Assembly: GCA_945891505.1 (NCBI GenBank)
Contig: CAMDDL010000026.1
Location: 1-33,927 of the forward strand
Direction of reading: 5' to 3'
DNA from: Maricaulis salignorans
GTDB taxonomy: Bacteria; Pseudomonadota; Alphaproteobacteria; Caulobacterales; Aquidulcibacteraceae
Length of the DNA: 33,927 bases
The position numbers were made by a program, and so were the translations under genes. A model generated the notes under the pieces. It was not told where the DNA came from, made no database searches, and worked only from the letters and a program-made list of their open reading frames with translations. Each line of letters starts with the position of its first letter. The stretch's first letter is position 1. Below, piece after piece: positions 9,712-17,493 of the stretch.

Positions 9712-9745
9712 CCGCCTTGGCCTGTGTCAGCACAAACCAAGGCGG
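9712..9745 (-). promoter_or_regulatory. Intercistronic hairpin between rpsB and tsf
   Basis: CCGCCTTGG (9712-9720) pairs perfectly with CCAAGGCGG (9737-9745). Inside it, TGTG (9723-9726) pairs with CACA (9731-9734) around a TCAG tetraloop, separated from the outer stem by a 2x2 internal loop. On the transcript it lies about six bases after the rpsB stop and about 31 bases before the tsf ATG. No U tract follows on the minus strand, so it looks like an mRNA-stabilising or ratio-setting structure more than a true terminator. Confidence 0.55.
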
Positions 9746-9751
9746 GAATTT

Positions 9752-10567
9752 TTAAGCTTCAGCAGGAGCTTCAACGTCGCCATCAACCGATTCTGCGACA
9801 GCTTCTTCCGTGATCTGAGCCAAAACAGGCTCAACTGGGTTTTCCATGGCACCCAAATCAACGCCCGAAGACGATTGACCCTCGGCCAAGCCATCCAAAG
9901 CAGCGTCTGCAATCAGGTCACAGAACAATTGGATGGAACGCGCAGCGTCATCATTGCCTGGGATTGGGAAATCAACTTCGTCGGGATCGCAATTGCTGTC
10001 GATCATCGCCGCAACTGGGATACCCAACTTCTTGGCTTCTTTGATCGCAATCGCTTCCTTGTTGGTGTCGATGACGAACATCAAGTCGGGAATACCGCCC
10101 ATGTCGCGAATCCCGCCGAGCGAACGCTCGAGCTTTGCATATTCGCGGGTCAGGTTCAGGATTTCTTTCTTGGTCAAACCTGCAGGTGCGTCGCCTTGAA
10201 CAATGGCTTCAACTTCGCGCATGCGGGCAATCGACTTCGAAATCGTTTGCCAGTTGGTCAGCGTGCCACCCAACCAGCGGCTATTGACATAATATTGCGC
10301 GCAGCGCTTTGCGGCAGCGGCTACAGGGTCCGAAGCTTGACGCTTGGTGCCCACGAACAATACGCGGCCGCCCTTTGCAGTTACGTCACGGACGCGCAGC
10401 AAAGCCTGATGCAACAAAGGCACGGTTTGGCTGAGGTCGATAATGTGGATGTTGGCGCGCTCACCAAAGATGAAACGCTTCATCTTTGGGTTCCAACGGT
10501 GGGTCTGGTGACCAAAGTGTGCGCCCACTTCGAGCAATTGGCGCATGGTAAATTCTGGCACTGCCAT
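9752..10567 (-). CDS. rpsB: 30S ribosomal protein S2
   Basis: S2 is a late-binding small-subunit protein that helps anchor S1. The 271-residue product starts [20 protein letters not shown] and contains the two family signature regions ([13 protein letters not shown] near residue 15 and the [11 protein letters not shown] region near residue 95). It also has the [12 protein letters not shown] and [15 protein letters not shown] segments. It is about 30 residues longer than E. coli S2. The extra part is an acidic, Ala/Glu/Pro-rich C-terminal tail (from about residue 232), as is common in alphaproteobacteria. The upstream gap to mfd holds a candidate promoter and hairpins. Confidence 0.97.
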   Translation of the reverse strand: MAVPEFTMRQLLEVGAHFGHQTHRWNPKMKRFIFGERANIHIIDLSQTVPLLHQALLRVRDVTAKGGRVLFVGTKRQASDPVAAAAKRCAQYYVNSRWLGGTLTNWQTISKSIARMREVEAIVQGDAPAGLTKKEILNLTREYAKLERSLGGIRDMGGIPDLMFVIDTNKEAIAIKEAKKLGIPVAAMIDSNCDPDEVDFPIPGNDDAARSIQLFCDLIADAALDGLAEGQSSSGVDLGAMENPVEPVLAQITEEAVAESVDGDVEAPAEA

Positions 10568-10672
10568 AGTATTTCAATCCTTTTTCCGGCTAGCCTCCGC
10601 GAGCAGGAGCGGTCTCGGATGAGAACCGCGCCGGATGGACGAACGACCCTTGCCCCATCCCCAAAGGAATAA

Positions 10673-10700
10673 AAAAGGGTTCGCGCGCCGCGAGCTCGCG
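10673..10700 (-). promoter_or_regulatory. rpsB leader: 12-bp palindrome followed by a T6 run
   Basis: A perfect 12-bp palindrome CGCGAGCTCGCG (10689-10700) sits in the presumed rpsB leader. On the transcript it is followed, after GCGCGCGAACCC, by a run of six U residues. The palindrome could fold into a short hairpin with a GAGCTC loop. The distance between stem and U run is longer than in a textbook terminator, so an attenuator is only a possibility. S2 autoregulates its operon in other bacteria, but no S2-binding motif was recognised. Confidence 0.3.
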
Positions 10701-10714
10701 TGCGTGATGGCGGT

Positions 10715-10743
10715 CATGTAGGAGCAATGCCCTCAAAACTCAA
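10715..10743 (-). promoter_or_regulatory. Candidate sigma-70 promoter for rpsB-tsf
   Basis: On the minus strand TTGAGT (10743-10738) and TACATG (10720-10715) are separated by exactly 17 bases, which fits a housekeeping promoter with a degenerate -10. Transcription would start near 10708 and leave a leader of about 140 nt before rpsB. The -35 falls inside the mfd-side hairpin. This is pattern-based only. Confidence 0.4.
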
Positions 10744-10755
10744 GGCTTGAGGGCA
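10728..10755 (-). terminator. Hairpin 3' of mfd
   Basis: TGCCCTCAA (10728-10736) and TTGAGGGCA (10747-10755) form a perfect 9-bp stem with a 10-nt loop, 29 nt after the mfd stop. An alternative inner stem CTCAAG/CTTGAG (10739-10744 with 10746-10751) competes with it. The minus-strand sequence after the stem is UUGCUCC, so termination would be weak. It overlaps the candidate rpsB -35. Confidence 0.45.
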
Positions 10756-10784
10756 GTTGGGGGTGTAAACATCACGCCCACCCC

Positions 10785-13700
10785 TCACCCCATTTCTGCA
10801 GCCAAGAAGGCGGCAGCGCGGCGGGCACCTTTGAGGCGTTGTTCGGGGGTGGACCAGTCCCCATTGACGACCATCTTGCCGTCTGGCCGCAAGCGAAACA
10901 GAGCGGGCTGTTTTTGCACGGCGGCGACCAGCTTCATCGGGTCGGGCGCGGACTCTGGCCGGAAGGTCAGGACTGCCCCTTTTGGCCCGGTATCGAGCTT
11001 AGCGATATGGGCCTTGCGGCAAAGCGCTTTGACGCCCGCGATCTGGATCAACTGACGCGCTTCTTCCGGCAAAGGACCAAAACGGTCGGCCAGTTCCGCG
11101 GCATAGCTGTCGCGGTCTGCATCGCTCTCCAGCTCGCTCAAGCGGCGATAAAGCGACAGGCGCACATTGAGGTCGGCCACATAATCTTCCGGGATCAGAA
11201 CCGCGACGCCGAGATTGATCGCTGGCGACCACGACCGGGCGGAGACGACTTCGCCGCCATCTTGCAGGCTCGCCACCGCTTCTTCCAGCATTTGCTGATA
11301 GAGCTCGACGCCGACTTCACGAATATTGCCCGATTGTTCTTCGCCCAAGAGGTTGCCACCGCCGCGCATATCGAGGTCATGGCTGGCCAATTGGAAGCCA
11401 GCGCCAAGACTATCCAGCGATTGCAGGATTTTCAGGCGCTTTTCCGCACTTTGCGTAATCGGCTTTTCCGCTGGAACCGTCAAATAGGCATAGGCGCGGG
11501 TCTTGGACCGACCAACGCGGCCGCGCAATTGATACATTTGCGCAAGGCCAAACATATCCGCCCGCCAGGTGATGAGCGTGTTGGCACGGGGAATATCCAA
11601 GCCACTCTCCACAATCGTGGTGGAGATCAGCACATCATAAACGCCTTCATAGAAGGCTGTCACGATTGGCTCCATCTGGGTCGGGCTCATCTGACCATGC
11701 GCCACCGCATAGGTCATTTCCGGCACCATTTCCTTCATGAAGCGCTCAATGTCTTCCAGATGCTCCACGCGCGGGGCAACAAAGAAAGCTTGGCCGCCGC
11801 GATATTTCTCACGCAGCAAGGCTTCGCGGATGGTGATCGGGTCCCACGGCGTCACATAAGTGCGCACAGCCAAGCGGTCGACCGGCGGTGTAGCAATGAT
11901 CGACATTTCGCGGATGCCAGCCAGCGACAATTGCAAGGTGCGCGGGATAGGCGTGGCCGACAAAGTCAGCACATGGGTATCGGTGCGCAATTCTTTCAGG
12001 CGCTCTTTGTGCTTCACGCCAAAATGCTGCTCTTCATCGACGATCACAAGGCCCAAGTCACGGATCGCCAAGTCCTTGGCAAAGATGGCATGCGTGCCAA
12101 CCACGATGTCAATCTTGCCATCGGCGAGGTCACGCTTGGTATCGGCGGTTTCTTTGGTACCCACCATACGCGACAATTGTCGCACACGAATGGGCCAGCC
12201 GCGGAACCGCTCGCTAAAGGTCTTAAAGTGCTGGCGAGACAGCAGAGTCGTGGGGCAAACCACAGCAACTTGCCGGCCACTCATCGCCACGACAAAGGCT
12301 GCGCGCAAGGCGACTTCAGTCTTGCCAAAGCCGACGTCGCCACAAATCAGGCGGTCCATCGGGTGGCCTGCGGCGAGATCATTGAAGATGTCTTCAATCG
12401 CCGACAATTGATCGTCAGTCTCATCCCATGGGAAGCGGGCACAGAATTCATCATAATCGCCAGAGCTCGCCAAAATCGGCTCCGACACTTTTGCCGCGCG
12501 TGCTGCCGCAATCTTGATCAGCGCTTCGGCCATATCTTTCAGACGTTGCTTGGCCTTCGCCTTACGGCCCTGCCATGCCACACCGCCCAATTTGTCCAAA
12601 AGTGCGGTCGCATCTTCTGAGCCATAGCGTGAGACGAGTTCGATGTTTTCAACTGGCAGGAACAACTTGTCGCCACCCGCATAGATCAGTTCTAAGCAAT
12701 CATGCGGCGCGCCCTGCACGTCCAAGGTGCGCAAGCCTTCATAACGACCAATGCCGTGGTCGATATGCACGACAAGGTCACCCGCCGACAGGCTGCCCGC
12801 CTCCAGAATGATGCTCGCCGCTTTGCGTCGCTTGCGCGCGCGGCCCAGACGTTCACCTAAAATGTCCTGTTCCGACAGGATGGCATAGTCTTCAGCAACA
12901 AAGCCGCGCTCTAGCGGTAAAACGGCCAAACCAATCGCACCCTTAGGCATGAGGGTTATCGCATCCGCATTGGGCAGCGGGAAGAGCGCAGCCATGCCAT
13001 GTTCTTGCAACACATGGCCCAAACGCTCTGCCGAGCCCTCCGTCCACGCAGCTAGAATGGGTTTTATGCCCTGCGTGGCCAAAGCCTCCGCATGCTTACG
13101 GGCCGCATCCCAAACATTGACGCCTTCGGTGGCGCGCTCTGCCGCAAAGTTGCGACCAGCCTTGGCGCCGCTCTCAATCAGCGCTTGACCGCCTTCAGCC
13201 TCTTGATAGGCGCTAAGGCGGCGGACATCTCGGCTGGCGAGCAAGCCTTCGAGCTCGGCGACCGTGGCATAAAGCCGTTCAGGCGGTAGCGGGTTATAAG
13301 GGGCAGAACCCTTGGGCGGCGGGATACGGCGTGCTTCATAATAGTCCGTCACTTGGGCCGCCCGCTCGGTCGCGGCATCCAAGGCATGGGGGTCGAGACT
13401 GATCAGGGCATCCTTGCCGACATAATCAAATACCGTCTCCATATGTTCATGGAATAGCGGCAACCAATGCTCCATCCCATTGCGGCGCATCCGTTTGGTC
13501 ACGGCTTCATAGAGCGGATCGCCTTGGGCGGCACCAAACAATTCCAAATAGCCAAGGCGGAAGCGGCTGGCGGCCACATCATCCAGAATGGCCTCTGACA
13601 CAGGTGCTAACACCACGCCTTGCAATTGATGGGTCGAGCGCTGGGTCTCTGGGTCAAAGCTGCGGATGCTTTCAAGCGTATCGCCGAATAGGTCGAGGCG

Positions 13701-14252
13701 CACGGGCTCTGGCAGTTCCGGCGGGAACAAATCAATCACCCCGCCTCGTATAGCAAAGTCCCCACGCTCCCGCACAGTCGCGGTGCGCACATAGCCATTG
13801 GCGGCAAAATAGGCCTGAATGACGCTAACATCGAGGATCTGACCGGGCCGGGCCGAGAAAGACGCTGCGCGTAGCCGGTCCCTTGGCGCAACACGCTGAA
13901 GAAGCGACGCCCCTGTCGTCAAAACCAGCACTGGCGCATCACCCTCTTTGCGCCGGATCAATTGGGTAAGGGTCGAAAGCCGCGTCGCGCTGATTTCAGG
14001 GGCTGGCCCTACACGGTCATAGGGCAGGCAATCCCAAGCCGGTAGGCGTAGAACCGACAGGCTAGGCGCATAAAAGCGAACGGCGGCCAGAAAACTCGAC
14101 GCCTGCGCATCGTCGCGCGCGACATGCAACGTCACCCCGCCCCGCAGCAAAGCGGCACGCGCAATCAGCCCAGCGTCATAGCCTTCAACGGCACCTGACA
14201 CACGCAACGGGCCAACGGCGTTGGCGAGGGTTTCGACAAGAGAGATCGGCAT
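10785..14252 (-). CDS. mfd: Transcription-repair coupling factor Mfd
   Basis: Mfd is a DNA translocase that removes RNA polymerase stalled at lesions and recruits UvrA. The 1155-residue product has an N-terminal UvrB-like module (about 1-350, with LPAWDCLPYDRVGP and the RERGDFAIRGGVIDLFP segment). The RNA-polymerase interaction domain includes VHIDHGIGRYEGL. The RecG-like helicase core has Walker A GDVGFGKTE at 638-646 and the DEEQ Walker B at 739-742. The VGRSKTRAYAYL segment and a C-terminal TRCF domain (about 1000-1110) follow. Length and motif order are typical. In many alphaproteobacteria mfd neighbours sdhE and recG; here sdhE is about 2 kb upstream with three genes between, and recG is not in the window. 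Confidence 0.97.
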   Translation of the reverse strand: MPISLVETLANAVGPLRVSGAVEGYDAGLIARAALLRGGVTLHVARDDAQASSFLAAVRFYAPSLSVLRLPAWDCLPYDRVGPAPEISATRLSTLTQLIRRKEGDAPVLVLTTGASLLQRVAPRDRLRAASFSARPGQILDVSVIQAYFAANGYVRTATVRERGDFAIRGGVIDLFPPELPEPVRLDLFGDTLESIRSFDPETQRSTHQLQGVVLAPVSEAILDDVAASRFRLGYLELFGAAQGDPLYEAVTKRMRRNGMEHWLPLFHEHMETVFDYVGKDALISLDPHALDAATERAAQVTDYYEARRIPPPKGSAPYNPLPPERLYATVAELEGLLASRDVRRLSAYQEAEGGQALIESGAKAGRNFAAERATEGVNVWDAARKHAEALATQGIKPILAAWTEGSAERLGHVLQEHGMAALFPLPNADAITLMPKGAIGLAVLPLERGFVAEDYAILSEQDILGERLGRARKRRKAASIILEAGSLSAGDLVVHIDHGIGRYEGLRTLDVQGAPHDCLELIYAGGDKLFLPVENIELVSRYGSEDATALLDKLGGVAWQGRKAKAKQRLKDMAEALIKIAAARAAKVSEPILASSGDYDEFCARFPWDETDDQLSAIEDIFNDLAAGHPMDRLICGDVGFGKTEVALRAAFVVAMSGRQVAVVCPTTLLSRQHFKTFSERFRGWPIRVRQLSRMVGTKETADTKRDLADGKIDIVVGTHAIFAKDLAIRDLGLVIVDEEQHFGVKHKERLKELRTDTHVLTLSATPIPRTLQLSLAGIREMSIIATPPVDRLAVRTYVTPWDPITIREALLREKYRGGQAFFVAPRVEHLEDIERFMKEMVPEMTYAVAHGQMSPTQMEPIVTAFYEGVYDVLISTTIVESGLDIPRANTLITWRADMFGLAQMYQLRGRVGRSKTRAYAYLTVPAEKPITQSAEKRLKILQSLDSLGAGFQLASHDLDMRGGGNLLGEEQSGNIREVGVELYQQMLEEAVASLQDGGEVVSARSWSPAINLGVAVLIPEDYVADLNVRLSLYRRLSELESDADRDSYAAELADRFGPLPEEARQLIQIAGVKALCRKAHIAKLDTGPKGAVLTFRPESAPDPMKLVAAVQKQPALFRLRPDGKMVVNGDWSTPEQRLKGARRAAAFLAAEMG

Positions 14253-14352
14253 CGGGCGCTGTGCTTTTGAGGAGGATGGTCACGCGATATAGCGATCCCC
14301 TGCCCCCTTGGCGAGGGTCAGTGCTCAGTAGCTGCCGGTTCAGTCTTTAGCC

Positions 14353-14727
14353 TTAACGAGCCGAGTAATAGGCGGCCAGCTTGTTGCCATCGAGATCGCG
14401 GAAATAAGCAAAATCACCAAAGGCCCCGCGTGGACCTGGCTGGCCTTCGCACGTGCCACCCAACTCCAGCGCTTTGGCATGCAAAGCGGTGACTTCAGCA
14501 AGGGTGTCGACTTGGATGGCGATCATGGCACCGTTGCCAAAGGTTGCCGGCGCGCCGTCGTGCGGGCGGGTCACCATCAGCATCGCCCCTTCGCTCAGGC
14601 GATAGATCAAGCCCGCAGGTGTTGGCATCAAGGGCTTGCCACCAATTTCAGCCAGAAGCGCGGTGTAAAAGGCTGTCGCCTTATCAAAATCATTGGTGCC
14701 AACGCACAAATAGCCGACTTTCGCCAT
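14353..14727 (-). CDS. VOC-fold (glyoxalase/bleomycin-resistance-like) protein
   Basis: This 124-residue protein is a single-domain member of the vicinal-oxygen-chelate superfamily. The N terminus MAKVGYLCVGTNDFDKATAFYTALL is the usual first beta-alpha unit. The C-terminal segment FAYFRDLDGNKLAAYY matches the typical 'DPDGNKIE' metal-ligand strand, although the usual terminal Glu is replaced by Ala. Loss of that acidic ligand makes glyoxalase I activity doubtful; the substrate is unknown. The ATG has a GGGGAGAG site about eight bases upstream. It stands alone between mfd and a secreted protein, with a terminator on its upstream side, so it probably has its own promoter. Confidence 0.8.
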   Translation of the reverse strand: MAKVGYLCVGTNDFDKATAFYTALLAEIGGKPLMPTPAGLIYRLSEGAMLMVTRPHDGAPATFGNGAMIAIQVDTLAEVTALHAKALELGGTCEGQPGPRGAFGDFAYFRDLDGNKLAAYYSAR

Positions 14728-14800
14728 GATGTTCTCTCCCCTGTTGTTTTGAGGATCTTGTGGGACGCTTAGCAGAGAGCGTCAAGCAGGCGGGCGAAAC

Positions 14801-14834
14801 AAAATGGGCTATGGATGACGTCCATCCACAGCCC
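14801..14834 (-). terminator. Intrinsic terminator after the secreted 150-residue protein
   Basis: GGGCT-A-TGGATG (14806-14817) pairs with CATCCA-C-AGCCC (14823-14834) with one internal mismatch and a 5-nt loop. On the minus strand the stem is followed by AUUUUGUUUC. It lies 23 nt after the stop of the preceding gene. Confidence 0.65.
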
Positions 14835-14857
14835 TTTGTTCCTCGACTTTGCGGGAA

Positions 14858-15310
14858 TTACTTCAGGATCAGCTCTTGCAACTCCATTGAGCCCTTTTGC
14901 TCCCGCATTTTACGGCGCGCGGCAGAAGCGGTCTGTGCGCTGCGGTCGGTCTGGGCCATATATTCGTTCAGTTTCTTGTCGATTGCGTCTTTTTGCGCGT
15001 TGGTTGCATGGTCCTTGTATTCAATTAGCAAAACCAAACTTGGTTCACCTTCGCGGGCATTGTTGATTGCCAAGACGCGATAACTGAGGACGACGCCCTC
15101 TTTCTTCAAAAATTCATTGGATTTTTTCCAGCGGTCCGAAAGATAGTCCATGTAATTTTCAAATTCGCCAGGCAACACTTTGATGTAGCTCAGTTGAAAT
15201 ACCGAGCCCGGCTTATAGCTCGACTCCTGCGCGATAGCGGGTGCGGCGGCACCCATCGTCAAAGCCATAGCTAATGCTGCCCCCGCAGCCAAACGCGTGA
15301 TCATGTTCAT
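14858..15310 (-). CDS. Small secreted/periplasmic protein of unknown function
   Basis: I do not recognise a named family. The 150-residue product has a signal peptide from MNMITRLAAG to about AIAQE (cleavage near residue 28). The mature part starts with a segment (FQLSYIKVLPGEFENYMDYL) followed by a charged helix and then strand-like LVLLIEYKD. That beta-alpha-beta pattern is suggestive of a dimeric alpha/beta-barrel (ferredoxin-like) fold, as in DUF1330, EthD or ABM proteins. The C terminus is a Lys/Gln/Ala-rich helix. The ATG at 15310 has GGAG nine bases upstream, and a longer in-frame start at 15361 lacks a signal peptide at the N terminus. It is flanked by hairpin terminators on both sides, so it is probably monocistronic. 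Confidence 0.7.
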   Translation of the reverse strand: MNMITRLAAGAALAMALTMGAAAPAIAQESSYKPGSVFQLSYIKVLPGEFENYMDYLSDRWKKSNEFLKKEGVVLSYRVLAINNAREGEPSLVLLIEYKDHATNAQKDAIDKKLNEYMAQTDRSAQTASAARRKMREQKGSMELQELILK

Positions 15311-15398
15311 ATCGTTTCTCCAATCAACCTGTGCATCAGGGCTCTCGATGAGCGCGCCCATCTAGATGCAGGGTTGAAAGGGGTTTCAAGGGGAGATC

Positions 15399-15429
15399 AA
15401 AAATGTTCTTACCCGTAAGAAACATTTTT
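15399..15429. terminator. Long near-perfect inverted repeat after the hemolysin III gene
   Basis: AAAAATGTT-CTTAC (15399-15412) pairs with GTAAG-A-AACATTTTT (15415-15429), giving a 14-bp stem with one bulged A. It has U-rich ends in both orientations, so it could stop transcription either way. It lies 36 nt past the stop of the minus-strand hemolysin III gene. The AT-rich outer stem means it could also be an operator for the following gene. Confidence 0.55.
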
Positions 15430-15464
15430 GCAGAAAGCCAACACAAGTCGGCTAAAGGAGCGGT

Positions 15465-16133
15465 CTAGTGGGTCCCAACCAGCACGACCCCGACCAGTAT
15501 GGCGGCGTAATGCAAGCCTGCGGCGGCCACGACATGGCCATGCCAAATCGCGCGGCGGAACTTCAGGCCTTTTGCGGCGTAGAAGATCGTACCAACCGAA
15601 TAGACCACACCACCTGCCGCTAAAAGCCACATCGCGACAGCGGGAACTTCTTCAATCATCGGCTTGATGGCAATGACGACCATCCAGCCTAAAGCCAGAT
15701 AGAGAACGACCCAAATCGTTTTTCCAAGGCCGGGCAAGAACATCTTGCCCGCTATACCCAAGGCCGCCAACGACCAGACAGCTGTCGTCATGCCAATGGA
15801 CCAAGCCCCGGTCAAAGCTTGGGTGGTGAAAGGGGTGTAGCTCGCGGCGATCATCAAGAAGATGCCCGCGTGGTCTAAGCGGCGCAAAAACGGCTGCCAA
15901 CTTGGTTTGGCAAAATTATAGGCCAGTGAGAACGCCAGCATGGCGATCAAACCCAAGGCATATATGGAAACCGCTGCGACTTTGCCCAACATCCCGTTGC
16001 TTACGGCCAGACCCAAAGCGAGGCCGCCGCCGAACAACGCCAAGGTTAGGCCTGCGATATGGACAATTAAGTCCGCCCGCCGGGCCCACACACTGGGATA
16101 ATGATCAAGGTCAGCTACCATCTCCCCATTCAT
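15465..16133 (-). CDS. Hemolysin III / PAQR-family membrane protein (TrhA-like)
   Basis: This 222-residue inner-membrane protein has about seven hydrophobic segments. It carries the PAQR metal-site pattern: Ser69 in the FSLAYN stretch, the LDHAGIF motif (Asp87, His88), and two histidines spaced by ten residues near the end (His198 and His208 in the IWHGH...LHY region). Bacterial relatives such as YqfA/TrhA affect membrane energetics and lipid homeostasis; haemolysis is not the normal role of most. The ATG is 45 nt downstream of the sdhE stop and lacks a clear Shine-Dalgarno. The second ATG four codons later is equally possible. Confidence 0.88.
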   Translation of the reverse strand: MNGEMVADLDHYPSVWARRADLIVHIAGLTLALFGGGLALGLAVSNGMLGKVAAVSIYALGLIAMLAFSLAYNFAKPSWQPFLRRLDHAGIFLMIAASYTPFTTQALTGAWSIGMTTAVWSLAALGIAGKMFLPGLGKTIWVVLYLALGWMVVIAIKPMIEEVPAVAMWLLAAGGVVYSVGTIFYAAKGLKFRRAIWHGHVVAAAGLHYAAILVGVVLVGTH

Positions 16134-16178
16134 ACATGAGAATGTGGCGTTCGTAAGGGTGGGGAGCGCCCTCTCCCG

Positions 16179-16460
16179 TCAACTTGTCCGACGAATGGTT
16201 TCAACGGTGAAACTCATCGCCTGCAATTTTTCCATCAGTGGGCCTTGGAAATTCTCTGACACAGGTACTTGGCCCACAATCCAATAATAGACGTCCCAGT
16301 CGGCTTGATCGAGCAAGGCTTCAAAGAGGCTTAAGTCCTCTGCGCTGGCAGTATCCAAATGCTGGTCGGCAAAGGTACCCATCAAGAAATCATGTTCGCG
16401 AAACCCGCGCCGCCAAGCGCGATAACGCAATTGCTTGATCCACGTGTCGCGGTCTTCCAT
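16179..16460 (-). CDS. sdhE: FAD assembly factor SdhE (succinate dehydrogenase assembly factor 2)
   Basis: SdhE promotes covalent attachment of FAD to the SdhA subunit of succinate dehydrogenase. The 93-residue product has the signature RGxxE motif (Arg18-Gly19-Phe-Arg-Glu22) in the first helical pair, the LRYRAWRRG segment before it, and conserved acidic and aromatic residues (LLDQADWDVYYWI). The ATG at 16460 is chosen because AGGAGA lies eight bases upstream; two upstream in-frame ATGs (16487 and 16499) lack such a site. It sits in the mfd neighbourhood as in other alphaproteobacteria, far from sdh structural genes. It is divergent from the SDR gene, sharing a 153-bp promoter region. Confidence 0.92.
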   Translation of the reverse strand: MEDRDTWIKQLRYRAWRRGFREHDFLMGTFADQHLDTASAEDLSLFEALLDQADWDVYYWIVGQVPVSENFQGPLMEKLQAMSFTVETIRRTS

Positions 16461-16613
16461 GACGTCTCTCCTGTCTTGCGTTTTCATATAGCGCGCCAAT
16501 CACATTCCAGCACACTTGACCGCAGTGCATTTGTGCCGTTCGGTAGGGTTTCTGCAGGTCTCATTGAACAGCGCCGCCTATCGGCGCGCGAGATCATCCA
16601 GTGGGGAAAAAAC

Positions 16614-17414
16614 ATGAGTGAAGCGCGCGGCCGGAAAACGATTTTCATCACCGGGGCTGGATCCGGCATTGGCCGGGCAACAGCCCATTATTTCGCCCAG
16701 CGCGGCTGGTATTGCGGCCTTTATGATGTCAACGCCGCAGGTATCGCCGAAACAGCGGCGGACATGCCGGTTGATTCCTATTGCACGGGTGTGTTCGATG
16801 TCCGTGACCGCCATGGGTGGAGTAATGCTGTCAGCCAATTTGGCGATGCCACGGGTGGGCGGATGCATGTGTTGTTCAACAATGCCGGGATCGGCAAGCA
16901 TGGCTGGTACGAAGAGGTCGGCCAAGATGACGCGGACCTTGTGGTCGACGTAAACCTAAAGGGCGTGATGAATGGCGTCTATGCCGCCTTGCCGCTCTTG
17001 GAAACAACGCCAGGTGCCCGTGTTATCAACACAGCTTCGACGGCAGGACTTGTTGGCTCACCGCGCCTTGCCGTTTATTCGGCGACGAAGTTTGCGGTAC
17101 GGGGTTTGAGCGAGGCTTTAGACGTTGAGTTTTCGCGCAAGAATATTCGCGTCGTCGCCTTATGCCCTTGGTTCGTTGACACCCCCATCCTCGATATGGT
17201 GGAAAAGGCTGGGTCAAACTCGAAAGAGCGTCCTGCTATGGCCGGCATTGAAATTTACCCCGTCGAGATGGCTGCCGCACGAACTTGGGATGCGGTGCAC
17301 GGGGACGACGTCATCGTCAAAGTCGGCAAAGCCGCCGACCGCGCGCACTTCTTCAGCCGCTTCTTGCCCAAATATCTCGCCAAGCAAATGCGCAAAAGCG
17401 TCTTGAATGGCTAA
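16614..17414 (+). CDS. Short-chain dehydrogenase/reductase (SDR family)
   Basis: This is a classical SDR oxidoreductase using NAD(P)H, with substrate unknown. The 266-residue product has the cofactor motif TGxxxGxG (Thr13 to Gly20), NNAG (89-92), and the catalytic Ser142, Tyr155 and Lys159 (YSATK). The acidic residue in LYDVN (Asp38), after the second beta strand, favours NAD over NADP. The C-terminal segment FFSRFLPKYLAKQMRK is basic and may be membrane-associated. The ATG at 16614 follows GGGGAAAAAAC; the reading frame is open for 85 more codons upstream but these overlap sdhE in antisense. It is the only internal plus-strand gene and converges with the cell-wall hydrolase over a shared terminator. 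Confidence 0.9.
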   Translation: MSEARGRKTIFITGAGSGIGRATAHYFAQRGWYCGLYDVNAAGIAETAADMPVDSYCTGVFDVRDRHGWSNAVSQFGDATGGRMHVLFNNAGIGKHGWYEEVGQDDADLVVDVNLKGVMNGVYAALPLLETTPGARVINTASTAGLVGSPRLAVYSATKFAVRGLSEALDVEFSRKNIRVVALCPWFVDTPILDMVEKAGSNSKERPAMAGIEIYPVEMAAARTWDAVHGDDVIVKVGKAADRAHFFSRFLPKYLAKQMRKSVLNG

Positions 17415-17418
17415 AAGC

Positions 17419-17456
17419 AAAAAACAAAATGCCCTCGCCGGAGACAGCGAGGGCAT
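17419..17456. terminator. Bidirectional terminator between the SDR and cell-wall hydrolase genes
   Basis: ATGCCCTCGC (17429-17438) and GCGAGGGCAT (17447-17456) form a perfect 10-bp stem with an 8-nt loop. On the minus strand it is followed by a UUUUGUUUUUU tract, an excellent terminator for the hydrolase gene. In the plus direction the hairpin also ends the SDR transcript, though with little U. Confidence 0.88.
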
Positions 17457-17493
17457 CTGATAGGTTGGAAGTCAAAATGGACTTCGTTTGGGT

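Noticed and set aside
10839-12620. Long plus-strand open frame of 593 codons opposite mfd
   Set aside because: It lies entirely antisense to a conserved gene, has no family resemblance and no ribosome site; long antisense frames are common with this codon use.
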